A DNA stretch of 33,945 nucleotides, taken from the NCBI GenBank assembly GCA_028533045.1, contig JAQQAP010000031.1, forward strand, positions 1-33,945. The letters run 5' to 3'. The stretch's first letter is position 1. Every line of letters starts with the position of its first letter. Shown one piece after another: positions 27,077 through 33,945 of the stretch. Under the pieces are notes generated by a model. That model was not told where the DNA came from. It searched no databases and was given only the letters and a program-made list of their open reading frames with translations. Origin of the DNA: Spirochaetales bacterium. Its GTDB lineage: Bacteria; Spirochaetota; Spirochaetia; DSM-2461. Position numbers and translations under genes: made by a program.

Positions 27077-27988
27077 CTACTCTTGCCAATTAAAGCCGTG
27101 TCTAATAAGAAACTGTTCCGATTCGCTTATGCTGTCCTGGAAAATCTCTTTGTTTTTATAGAGATCCCCGTGGTTCACATCATAGGTCTTTAATTCGCAA
27201 ATATTTCCCGCCTTTTCCATTTCTTCCTGGAAGTCGTAAATGGAATCGATGGAGGCAATTTCATCCTGTTCTCCGTGGAGAATGAGGGTAGGCGCTTCTG
27301 TCGGCTTAATTCTGTGAGAGGGAGAAAGAGCTATAATATCCTGATCTTCCCTTATTAAACCTTTAGCCCAGTCATCCAAATCCAGGTTCAAGGCGGAAGA
27401 GAAAAGAATCAATCCGTTCGGTTTGATATCTTCCAGACCGGCCTCATCATTAAATTCATCAATAAAGAGGGTGGCTGCCGCCAGATGACCCCCTGCGGAG
27501 AACCCGGAAAAGATGATTTTTTCCCGGTCTAACTGTAGGGCTTCCTCATTGATATAGAGCCATTTTAGGAAAGATTTGGCATCCTTTACACACTCCTCTA
27601 TGGTAATGAGTTTATCCGTCCTGGCTAAGCGATACTGCACGGAAAAAGTAATGTAACCTCTATCTACAAACTCCTGGGCATAGGGCTTCATGTTTTTATA
27701 ATCGCCGCTAAACCATCCGCCGCTGTGAAATATGGTAACAGAGGGGCGCTTTTCCCCGGGTTTTAAATCTCCCGGAATGTACATGAGTACCTGTAACTTT
27801 CTGTTTTCAAGGATTTTATAGGCCACCGTTTTCTGTAAGGTGTTGCCCTCGCTCATTTCATCAATGATACTTGTTTCAATTCTGACCAATGAATTATCAA
27901 CCGTTTTCTCGGAACTCTTTCCGGCAGATTGATCACTTGTACAACTAAAAGCAGATAACAGGATTAACAGGTATAAGATTTTTTTCAA
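27077..27988 (-). CDS. Lipoprotein alpha/beta-hydrolase (HSL-like esterase)
   Basis: 303 aa from TTG 27988 (AGGAGA seven bases upstream); a longer frame reaches 28027 but spoils the signal peptide. From TTG, the N-terminus MKKILYLLILLSAFSC is a lipoprotein signal with lipid Cys16. The fold is the carboxylesterase/HSL group: oxyanion motif HSGGWF (88-93), nucleophile GFSAGG with Ser164, acid Asp242 in HGEQDE, and His273 in VNHGD. It would hydrolyse acyl or acetyl esters at the cell envelope; the substrate is unknown. It lies 36 bp or more after the aspartyl-protease-like gene on the same strand. Confidence 0.85.
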   Translation of the reverse strand: MKKILYLLILLSAFSCTSDQSAGKSSEKTVDNSLVRIETSIIDEMSEGNTLQKTVAYKILENRKLQVLMYIPGDLKPGEKRPSVTIFHSGGWFSGDYKNMKPYAQEFVDRGYITFSVQYRLARTDKLITIEECVKDAKSFLKWLYINEEALQLDREKIIFSGFSAGGHLAAATLFIDEFNDEAGLEDIKPNGLILFSSALNLDLDDWAKGLIREDQDIIALSPSHRIKPTEAPTLILHGEQDEIASIDSIYDFQEEMEKAGNICELKTYDVNHGDLYKNKEIFQDSISESEQFLIRHGFNWQE

Positions 27989-28063
27989 TGTGTATTCTCC
28001 TAAATAATAACAAGGGAATTGTATCATTGGGGGCGTGAATTGGCGAATGCTTTTTATAGGAAT

Positions 28064-28996
28064 TTATTTTATACAGAATTCCCCATTCTCAAAATCCAGC
28101 TGGATAACCCTATCACGGAAGAAGGAATAACCGAGTAAACTGATTTCCTGTGTTCGTTCTATAGATGCTTCACTTGTATGATTTCTTGGGTCTGTAGATA
28201 GGTAGCCTGTTATATTCTCAAAAGAAATACCGCAAATTTCTATTTTATTGAATAAATAGTCTTTTTCCCTGGCTTTACCATTGTGCTCGCCAGAATAAAT
28301 GTTGATGTTTTGGTCTACAAATCTTTGACTGATAATGAAGGCGTTACAGCCCGTATCTATTTCGGCGAGTTCCTCTTTTCCGTCTATGTTGATTGAAATG
28401 GCATAATGGTAGGGCACTTGCATTTCGTACATATCGCAGTAGGTGGTATCAAGTCTGTCATCATTGAGAATGATTTTTCCATTATTATAGTCAATGGTTA
28501 TGTTTCTTACTTCTCCAAGAAAATCTATTCCAAAGACCCCATCTTTGGAATTCTGACTATAGCCTGAAAGTTGTAGGGGAGTATAATAGAACTTTTTTTT
28601 AGTAAAGATGGATTTTCCGGTTTTGAAATATCTGAAATTTACAGGAAGATAATGGTTTTTTCCATAGAAAAATTCACGGTGATCCATTTCTTTCCTATAC
28701 ATCTCGGGGTATTTTTTTTCTATCACCAGTTTTATTAGATAATTATCAATAAATTTAAAGCGTTTATGGGTGCTATATACCTTCTCCATACCTTTTTCAT
28801 ACAGACAGGGAGGAGTCCAGCCCGTATCGAACATCAAATGATATTCCTTATTATTCCCTGTTTTAAACGTCACGATAGGTTGGTTAGAACTGGAAAGTTC
28901 AAAATTAATTTCTTTATTGTCCCGTCTACACCCCATGAAGAGCAGAATAACCAAAAGGAGCAATCCCGTTTTTAAAAGTGTTCTATCGTATTTCAA
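28064..28996 (-). CDS. Lipoprotein with two retropepsin-like aspartyl protease modules
   Basis: 310 aa. A signal sequence with lipobox LLFMGC (Cys23), then two similar modules. Module 1 (about 40-178) has FDTG at 56-59 and ends GVFGIDFLGEVRNITIDYNNGKIIL. Module 2 (about 195-310) has IDTG at 213-216 and ends LLGYSFFRDRVIQLDFENG. The DTG plus the later G-(I/Y)-x-F-hydrophobic strand is the pattern of retropepsin-like aspartyl proteases, with two copies fused so that one chain could form a two-Asp active site (inference). TTG 28996 follows AGGAGG, which overlaps the GNAT stop codon. The region is AT-rich. Confidence 0.75.
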   Translation of the reverse strand: MKYDRTLLKTGLLLLVILLFMGCRRDNKEINFELSSSNQPIVTFKTGNNKEYHLMFDTGWTPPCLYEKGMEKVYSTHKRFKFIDNYLIKLVIEKKYPEMYRKEMDHREFFYGKNHYLPVNFRYFKTGKSIFTKKKFYYTPLQLSGYSQNSKDGVFGIDFLGEVRNITIDYNNGKIILNDDRLDTTYCDMYEMQVPYHYAISINIDGKEELAEIDTGCNAFIISQRFVDQNINIYSGEHNGKAREKDYLFNKIEICGISFENITGYLSTDPRNHTSEASIERTQEISLLGYSFFRDRVIQLDFENGEFCIK

Positions 28997-29008
28997 TGGG
29001 AATCCCTC

Positions 29009-29443
29009 CTATTCAAAGGTCCTGATAAAAGCTGTTTTAAACCCCCGCTCCAATCCGCAGCTCTCATAGAACTGCAGCTTCCACTCCTCTTTTGAGCCGG
29101 TCTCCAGAATAACCTTATAGCAGTTCCACTCTTTTGCCAGTTCTATGGCGTGACTTACCACCTTCTTACCGATACCCTTTCCCTGATAGTCCTCGTTCAC
29201 AACCACATTTTCTATCACCGCAAAAGGTCTTCCCCCATAGGAAAGCCCCTCATTACGGATTAAGGTGCACATTCCTACAATTTTATCATCCGATTCAAAG
29301 CCTATCAGCCTCATATGGTCTATTGCAGTCAGTCTTCCTATCTCATCACTTAGTTTCTTGCCAACAACTTCTTGTGAAGGTTTAAGTGTCTTTAGAAGTT
29401 CCATTACAGCCGGCGTATCTTCTTCCTGTATAAATCTTATCAT
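29009..29443 (-). CDS. GNAT-family N-acetyltransferase
   Basis: 144 aa, a complete GNAT fold: N-terminal MIRFIQEEDTPAVMELL, strand VIENVVVNEDYQGKGIGKKVVSHAI holding the acetyl-CoA motif Q-G-K-G-I-G, and the C-terminal FYESCGLE. It transfers an acetyl group from acetyl-CoA to an amine; the substrate is unknown. AAGGAG precedes the ATG by eight bases. It is the first of three same-strand genes (GNAT, DTG lipoprotein, esterase) and begins just after the acyl-CoA synthetase terminator. Confidence 0.88.
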   Translation of the reverse strand: MIRFIQEEDTPAVMELLKTLKPSQEVVGKKLSDEIGRLTAIDHMRLIGFESDDKIVGMCTLIRNEGLSYGGRPFAVIENVVVNEDYQGKGIGKKVVSHAIELAKEWNCYKVILETGSKEEWKLQFYESCGLERGFKTAFIRTFE

Positions 29444-29465
29444 GAAAAATTCTCCTTCCCCTTAT

Positions 29466-29506
29466 AAAAACAAAGGGGATTCAAAGGTCAAACCCTCAAA
29501 TCCCCT
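29466..29506 (-). terminator. Rho-independent terminator of acyl-CoA synthetase
   Basis: On the minus strand, stem AGGGGATT (29499-29506) pairs with AATCCCCT (29474-29481), followed by TTGTTTTT. The plus strand has no T-run after the stem, so it works leftward only. Confidence 0.75.
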
Positions 29507-29528
29507 GAACTACGGTTCAAAACTTCTC

Positions 29529-31295
29529 CTAAAGGGAAAAGCTCTTATCCTCAATCGTTTTAAGCCACTGCTCCACGGCAGGACGCTTAATTTTCTGTGT
29601 CGTGGTCATGGCCAGAGCCTCTTCCACAATACGAATGCGGCTGATTCTCTTGTAAGCCAGAAGTTCCCGATTCACCTCTTTTACAGCGTGGACAATGTCG
29701 TGTTTGATTTTCTCATCATCAAACATACCCAGGGTGCGGTAGTGCTCTTCCGAGGGGAAGACTACCATCTCGATACCTTCCGAACGGGTCGCCTCATCCA
29801 TGATGTAGCCGCGAATCATAATCTGCTCAATTTGGGGGAAGAGCTGGAAGTGGTCCTCAATCTCTTCGGGGAAGACATTCTTGCCTCCCTCGGTAACGAT
29901 GAGAGACTTGGCCCGGCCGGTCAGGTAGAGATAATTCTCCTTGTCCAGGTAACCCATATCTCCCGTTTTAAGGTAGCAGTCTTCTGTAAAAAGTTCCTTT
30001 GTGGCCTCTTCGTTCTTAAAGTAGCCCTGGCAGCAGATATTACCCTTAAGAGCAATTTCTCCAATACCGTCATCATCGGGATTAAGAATCTTCATATCCA
30101 CCAGAGGGAAAACCTTTCCCACCGACTTCAGCTTAAAGTGGTCCTTGGGGTTCAGAGTACTAATGGGAGCGGTCTCCGTCATACCGTAGCCCTGAACAAA
30201 GTCCAGACCCAACTCCTGGTAGCGGCGGAAAGTTTCCGGCGCCAGAGGTCCGGCCCCGCAAATCAGGAACTTCACATTGACAAGGTTAGCCTTGGTCAAA
30301 AGGGTCTTGAAGAGGGCCCGGCCCACATTCAGCCCTAACACGCGCTTACAGAAACCGGAAAAGCGCATCATCATCCCAATATAGAGATGAACCGCCAGAC
30401 CCTTGCTCCGAACCTGCTTCATTAGACCCTTGAGGATCTTGTTGTAAAGAAGGGGAATTCCGCTGATAATCGTCACACCCCCGTCGTGGAGGTCCTTCAT
30501 CATGGCGCTTACCGAAAGGGTCGCCGCAAAAATACAGGTTCCGCAGTTGAGGATTGACTCAATAAAAACGGAGGTAAAGCAGTAGCTGTGGTGAAGAGGC
30601 AGGAGGGCGTACCAAATGTCGTCCTCGTCGGGCCCCAGATAGGCCGGATGGGTCGCCTGAATCGCGTCACTCATGAAGTTCTCATGGGTCAGCATAACTC
30701 CCTTTTCGTTGCCCGTCGTTCCGGAAGTGTAGAGAATCCCCATCAAGTCCGTATAGACAGGAGCCTCGAATTCCTTCTCCTTCTTAAAGGCCAGGTCCAT
30801 AATGTAGTTGGGCTTGCTGCTCTCCAGAGCGACAATCTCCTTCACCTTGGCCTTCTTTTTATCGATCTGGTCGTACTTTTCACTGTCAATAAAGAGGAAC
30901 TCCGCTTCGGCGAACTCAATCAGCCTGGTCATGGTAGGCACATCCAGCTGGTAGTCAATGGGAACCGCCACCGCGCCGATCTCCACAGTCGCCAAATAGG
31001 CTAAACCCCAGCGGGGACTGTTTTTACCGGTAATGACAATCCGGTCGCCCTTCTTCACACCCTTCATCAAGAAGTGCTGACTAATCCTATGCACATGCTC
31101 TTCCATCTCGGAAAAAGTGTAGGCTTCCTCATGATCCTTGTGGTGAGCCACGAAACCCTTCTTGTTGGGGTAACGCTCGGCGGTTATATGAAAAATCTCC
31201 GGAAAAGTGGGCCATTCGCCCTTAACCTTGTCCGGACGAAACTGGTCCAGATAATCCCAGGAATCGCTGAATGTGAATAGCGGTTTGTAATCCAT
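29529..31295 (-). CDS. Long-chain fatty acid-CoA ligase (acyl-CoA synthetase, AMP-forming)
   Basis: 588 aa. ANL-superfamily motifs in order: P-loop YTSGTTGNEKG (189-199), a central GAGPLAPETFRRYQELG, VQGYGMTETAPIS, the hinge YLKTGDMGYLD...LTGRAKSLIV, and the C-terminal catalytic Lys in TTTQKIKRP. It activates fatty acids to acyl-CoA using ATP, via acyl-AMP, for lipid synthesis or turnover. GGGAG lies six bases before the ATG, with a consensus promoter upstream (31326-31354) and a terminator downstream, so it is a single-gene transcript. Confidence 0.93.
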   Translation of the reverse strand: MDYKPLFTFSDSWDYLDQFRPDKVKGEWPTFPEIFHITAERYPNKKGFVAHHKDHEEAYTFSEMEEHVHRISQHFLMKGVKKGDRIVITGKNSPRWGLAYLATVEIGAVAVPIDYQLDVPTMTRLIEFAEAEFLFIDSEKYDQIDKKKAKVKEIVALESSKPNYIMDLAFKKEKEFEAPVYTDLMGILYTSGTTGNEKGVMLTHENFMSDAIQATHPAYLGPDEDDIWYALLPLHHSYCFTSVFIESILNCGTCIFAATLSVSAMMKDLHDGGVTIISGIPLLYNKILKGLMKQVRSKGLAVHLYIGMMMRFSGFCKRVLGLNVGRALFKTLLTKANLVNVKFLICGAGPLAPETFRRYQELGLDFVQGYGMTETAPISTLNPKDHFKLKSVGKVFPLVDMKILNPDDDGIGEIALKGNICCQGYFKNEEATKELFTEDCYLKTGDMGYLDKENYLYLTGRAKSLIVTEGGKNVFPEEIEDHFQLFPQIEQIMIRGYIMDEATRSEGIEMVVFPSEEHYRTLGMFDDEKIKHDIVHAVKEVNRELLAYKRISRIRIVEEALAMTTTQKIKRPAVEQWLKTIEDKSFSL

Positions 31296-31325
31296 AATAT
31301 CTCCCGTATTTTTAATAACTCAAAC

Positions 31326-31354
31326 ATTATATACGGATTCGGGATTTTTGTCAA
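31326..31354 (-). promoter_or_regulatory. Consensus sigma-70 promoter for acyl-CoA synthetase
   Basis: On the minus strand, -35 TTGACA (31349-31354), a 17-bp spacer, and -10 TATAAT (31326-31331), a perfect match in both boxes and spacing. The leader is about 24 bases and contains the GGGAG ribosome site. Confidence 0.85.
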
Positions 31355-31377
31355 AAAATGGTTTGCCGGGGTCACTT

Positions 31378-31470
31378 TTTTTTGGGGCCATGGCTTCGCC
31401 ACCGGGCTTTGCAGGGGTTTCGTCTTCCCTGCGGTCAGACCGCTTCGCGCCCTTTCAATCCCTTGTCCGT
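31378..31470 (-). repeat. Structured intergenic repeat, copy B (inverted relative to copy A)
   Basis: Plus-strand GACCGCTTCGCGCC (31438-31451) is the reverse complement of the copy A core. Further matches are the GCAAAGCC block and the ATTG start. Stems: GCAGGG/CCCTGC (31411-31416 with 31427-31432) and TGGC-TTC-GCCA (31391-31401), which sit where copy A has CCGGGC/GCCCGG and CCCCGGCC/GGCCGGGG. This is part of a 464-bp stretch without genes (31296-31759) that also holds the promoter above and the inverted repeat below. Confidence 0.6.
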
Positions 31471-31660
31471 AGTGGCGGTGGAATTGTTAAGCTGTGCTTC
31501 GTTAACCACGGGGGCTTTGGAGCTAGAGCTCTGGGGAACACGGGATAGGGGGCCTTAGGCTCTGTGGCTTTTTGGGCTTTGGAGAATAACCCTGGGGCTG
31601 CACTGTTTTTTGGGGAAATCTTACGCTAAGGAGTTTCTCCTGTTTTTCTTTCATTGTACC

Positions 31661-31722
31661 GGTCACTTCTTTTTTGTAAAGGCACGTTGCCACTCTTTGG
31701 CCTTGACTAAAAAGAAGGTGAC
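31661..31722. repeat. Long imperfect inverted repeat
   Basis: The left arm GTCACTTCTTTTTTGTAAAGG pairs with the right arm read backwards (GTCACCTTCTTTTTAGTCAAGG) with one or two bulges. The motif GGTCACTT-T-run also occurs at about 31370 beside repeat copy B. It may be a degenerate MITE-like end or a hairpin in the leader of the next gene. Confidence 0.5.
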
Positions 31723-31759
31723 GAGTGGTGGGGTAGGGTTCAAAAATAGGAGGTAACTC

Positions 31760-32089
31760 ATGTTACAGTATGAATCGTTATCTAATCGTTTGGTTCCCGC
31801 TCTTTATCGTGTTCACAAGGCACTTGGTCCCGGCCTCTTGGAAAATTGTTACGAAGAGGCTATGGCTGTAGAATTGGAACATCTTGGTATTCCTTTTACC
31901 CGCCAGCAGGACTTTCCCGTGTTTTATCGCTTTAAGCTTATTGGTTACTATACGGCGGATTTGGTCGTGGACGGAAAAATTGTCCTGGAGCTTAAATCGG
32001 TGGTAAAACTTGGTAGGAATCATGAAGCTCAGCTTTTGAACTATCTTGCTTTGTCCGGGCTCTCCGTTGGGTATCTGGTTATTTTATAG
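31760..32089 (+). CDS. GxxExxY-family protein, C-terminus frameshifted
   Basis: 109 aa, with TAGGAGGT five bases before the ATG. The family motif GLLENCY is present, with the flanking LGPG and YEEAMAVEL, a middle YYTADLVVDGKIVLELKSV, and HEAQLLNYLALSGLSVGYLV. Family members normally continue with a short strand such as N-F-x-S-x-K-L-E; here the frame stops at 32087-32089, and the expected residues YSRKLEK are found in the +1 frame directly after. The fold is related to PD-(D/E)XK nucleases; the cellular role is not established. It sits in a mobile-element-rich zone. Confidence 0.8.
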   Translation: MLQYESLSNRLVPALYRVHKALGPGLLENCYEEAMAVELEHLGIPFTRQQDFPVFYRFKLIGYYTADLVVDGKIVLELKSVVKLGRNHEAQLLNYLALSGLSVGYLVIL

Positions 32090-32137
32090 CAGGAAACTGG
32101 AGAAAAGTAAAGATTGCTTTTCTTCTAATTATTTTCT

Positions 32138-32509
32138 CTATAGGTACTTCATAGATTTAATTTGTTTGTTAAAAGGTGTTCTGCCCATGTCTATACAAGT
32201 ATCTATTATTTTAATGTCAAAGAAACGTTTAAAATCTTTGTAGCCTACATTATTCAGAGCTTCTTCGTGGCAGAAATCGCTATAGTATCCGGCTGTAACA
32301 ATTCCCAAAATTGCCAAATAACCTTCATTCATATTACTTTCTAATTTTTTAACACCCATGAAAGAGGGCATAGCCACAAGTATTTCTTCACCGATCATTT
32401 TATCAGGAAGTCCCGGGTCATCTCCATAATTTTTTAACCATTCATAATAGGCTTTTTTTATTTTAACTCTAACGAATAATCTATTGGTAATCAGTCTTGG
32501 TTCAAACAT
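32138..32509 (-). CDS. Unknown 123-aa protein
   Basis: Soluble, no signal peptide. It begins MFEPRLITNRLFVRVKIKKAYYEWL and has a central GLPDKMIGEEILVAMPSF. The opening resembles small conserved proteins whose N-terminus reads R-x-F-V-R-V with a later YxEWL, but I cannot name a family. It lies between the GxxExxY gene (convergent) and the transposase (divergent). Composition is AT-rich like its neighbours. The ribosome site ahead of the ATG is weak. Confidence 0.55.
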   Translation of the reverse strand: MFEPRLITNRLFVRVKIKKAYYEWLKNYGDDPGLPDKMIGEEILVAMPSFMGVKKLESNMNEGYLAILGIVTAGYYSDFCHEEALNNVGYKDFKRFFDIKIIDTCIDMGRTPFNKQIKSMKYL

Positions 32510-32571
32510 CTTTTTTATTCCGCCCTTTTCCTTTTATGTTAAATCGGTAAGCTCGTGTTATATTTATCACT

Positions 32572-33603
32572 GTGTTTACCATTCAAAATCTATTCTCTTT
32601 GTTGTCTTTGTTTATTATTTCTGTTCTGGACAATAACCGTTTGCTTCTTAGATGTGCTGTTATTCAGAAAGAAAATGAGTGTCTTAAAAGGGCTTTGGAT
32701 AACCACGAGATCAAACGCCCCTATGATACAAAGGATAAACGGTTCTTCCGTTTCTTGGCACTCATTGATAAAAATGTCACACAGTACATAAGCTGTGTTA
32801 CACCTAAAACGGTTATCCACGGTTGGAAATATCTTTGTAATAAGCGTTGGGTTGCTAAGAAACGAAAGCCCGGAAGGCCTCACCTTGAAAAAAGGGTTAA
32901 GGATTTGATTTTGAATATGAAAATCCTTAACAGATTGTGGGGATATAAACGAATCAGCGATGAACTGGAGAAGCTTGATATTTCCGTATGTAAAAAGACT
33001 ATTGCCAAGGTTATTCAGAATGGTAGGAAGGAAGGGCTTATTCTAACCGTTGGTTTATGGAAACAGTTTCTTCTTTCCCATATGACGTTTCTCCATTCCT
33101 GTGATTTCTTTACGGTAGATCTTCTGGGCTCGAAGCGTTTCTATGTTTTCTTTATTATCAAGATAGAAACGAGAGAAATCGTTCATTGGAATATTACGCA
33201 AAGTCCCAATATAGCTTTTCTGCGTCGTCAGATTAGTCATTTTGAAGAGAAATATCCCGGTGCGGTTCTTATTCATGATAATTCAGGAGAACTTAAATGG
33301 TTTCCCTATGAGGAGTATGAGATCAGGGATCAGGCTACTGTTCCCTATTCTCCCAATATGAACGCTTTTGCCGAGCGTTTTATTCGTTCCATTCGAGCAG
33401 AGTGTTTGGACTGGTTTATCATTTTCAATGGAAAGCATCTCAGGGTTTTACTTAAGGAATATATGTATTACTATAATAACTTTAGACCTCATCAGGGTAT
33501 TGGTAGAATCCCTTGTGGTAAACCGATAGATGGAGTTGGCAAGATTAAGAAGCAGTCCTTTTTATTTGGGCTGCATCATCATTACTATCGCTCCGCTTCC
33601 TAG
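32572..33603 (+). mobile_element. DDE integrase-core transposase (IS481-like/rve family)
   Basis: 343 aa from GTG 32572 with no clear ribosome site. The N-terminal region has a helix and a helix-turn-helix part (VTPKTVIHGWKYL, KKRKPGRPHLEKRVKDLI, LWGYKRISDELEKL). The RNase-H-like core has the three acidic residues in place: DFFTVDLLG, IHDNSGE, and NAFAERFIRSIRAECLD, followed by YYNNFRPHQGIG. It would cut and join DNA ends for transposition. The catalytic residues look intact, but no matching terminal inverted repeats or target duplication were seen, so the element may be incomplete. Hairpins follow the gene. Confidence 0.85.
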
Positions 33604-33639
33604 GATTTTGACAACTAAATTATTCTCTTTCCTTCTCTA

Positions 33640-33710
33640 TGGGACCGGTAGGTCCGTTATTTGTTATTTTTGCCAAAATCATGGAAAAATCGTTGATTTT
33701 GGTTGTTTTT
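33640..33710 (+). terminator. Two hairpins after the transposase; the second terminator-like
   Basis: First hairpin: GGACC-GGTA-GGTCC (about 33641-33655). Second: CCAAAATCA (33673-33681) pairs with TGATTTTGG (33694-33702), followed by TTGTTTTTT, a plausible terminator for the transposase. Confidence 0.5.
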
Positions 33711-33715
33711 TATGT

Positions 33716-33766
33716 TTGAAAACTAGCTTTTTCCTTTAGTGGAAATGTACTAGTTTTCAATTTTTT
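33716..33766. repeat. 11-bp perfect inverted repeat with inner stem and T-run
   Basis: TTGAAAACTAG (33716-33726) pairs with CTAGTTTTCAA (33750-33760); inside is TTTCC-TTTAGT-GGAAA, and TTTTTT follows. It reads as a terminator rightward. The right arm supplies the TAG stop and last codons of the leftward 41-aa ORF. Confidence 0.6.
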
Positions 33767-33875
33767 GGTGTAAAATGGCTTTCTTATAATAAGTCGCCAC
33801 TACGCCCTCAAGGGTGCATTCGTTTAGAAGGTAATAACCTGCCTCGTACAGGTCACAGGTGGATAGTTGGTCCAT
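33750..33875 (-). CDS. Short ORF (41 aa), possible truncated remnant of a small mobile-element gene
   Basis: ATG 33875 follows AAAGGAG at ideal spacing. The product begins MDQLSTCDLYEAGYYLLNEC and continues TLEGVVATYY before stopping at a TAG within the inverted repeat. The opening resembles the N-terminus of small conserved proteins of phage and accessory regions that begin M-D-x-L-x-T-x-D-L-Y-E-A (recalled, not searched). Those are longer, so this one is probably cut off about 30 residues in. The rest of the 33604-33945 interval holds only the hairpins above. Confidence 0.45.
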   Translation of the reverse strand: MDQLSTCDLYEAGYYLLNECTLEGVVATYYKKAILHQKIEN

Positions 33876-33945
33876 GAGGACTCCTTTGATGGAAAAGGAA
33901 CCTTTTGACCGGGGTAAGGATTTCGGGTAGAATGGTAGGGCATGG

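Noticed and set aside
29466..29496. TTGACC-19-TATAAG on the minus strand as a GNAT promoter
   Set aside because: The spacing is too long and both boxes lie in the terminator hairpin of the acyl-CoA synthetase; possible but weak.
32510..33945. Terminal inverted repeats defining a complete insertion sequence
   Set aside because: No matching ends or target duplication seen around the transposase; only local hairpins.

Overview
The window looks like chromosome from a free-living anaerobic or facultative spirochaete (order Spirochaetales). This rests on protein style, not on a marker gene: a LacI-type sugar-sensor domain fused to a chemotaxis signalling domain, a cyclic-nucleotide-gated K+ channel of the SthK type (first known from Spirochaeta thermophila), a sensory [FeFe]-hydrogenase, split glycine decarboxylase subunits, frequent TTG/GTG starts and several lipoproteins. 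No rRNA, tRNA or CRISPR array was seen.

Layout. 1-8.3 kb, signalling: a LacI-sensor/methyl-accepting protein whose N-terminus appears broken at the left edge; a convergent mscS plus 7TM diguanylate cyclase pair; a second membrane diguanylate cyclase overlapping a galactokinase; and a small outer-membrane-like protein. 8.3-15.8 kb: an Aat-like aminoacyl-transferase divergent from an 819-aa protein with a degenerate cyclic-nucleotide-binding fold; a Ca2+/Na+ exchanger encoded just downstream of the cyclic-nucleotide-gated channel; and an exported beta-rich protein. 15.9-20.8 kb: the glycine cleavage operon gcvT-gcvH-gcvPA-gcvPB, led by an unknown 157-aa gene; no lipoamide dehydrogenase is present. 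20.8-24.3 kb: an MFS-like membrane protein with a long cytoplasmic repeat-like tail, divergent from a type I phosphodiesterase. 24.3-26.2 kb: a structured intergenic repeat, a clear promoter, and an HATPase/HydS-type hydrogenase sensor pair.

26.2-29.5 kb is visibly more AT-rich and accessory in character: a Phd/PIN toxin-antitoxin pair, a lipoprotein esterase, a lipoprotein with two retropepsin-like DTG modules, and a GNAT acetyltransferase. 29.5-31.3 kb holds a long-chain acyl-CoA synthetase with a consensus sigma-70 promoter and a terminator. 31.3-33.9 kb is a mobile or decaying zone: a second, inverted copy of the structured repeat, an imperfect long inverted repeat, a GxxExxY gene with a shifted C-terminus, an unknown 123-aa gene, a DDE integrase-type transposase, tandem hairpins, and a 41-aa ORF at the right edge.

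How they fit together (inference): the left half is rich in second-messenger sensing and output (two diguanylate cyclases, a cNMP-gated channel, a degenerate cNMP-fold protein) and in ion and osmotic control (MscS, K+ channel, CaCA exchanger). The glycine cleavage and hydrogenase-sensor operons fit a fermentative anaerobe that monitors H2 or redox state. Three convergent gene pairs overlap at their stop codons, showing strong compaction in the core part. All pattern calls (promoters, hairpins) were read by eye; no search was run.
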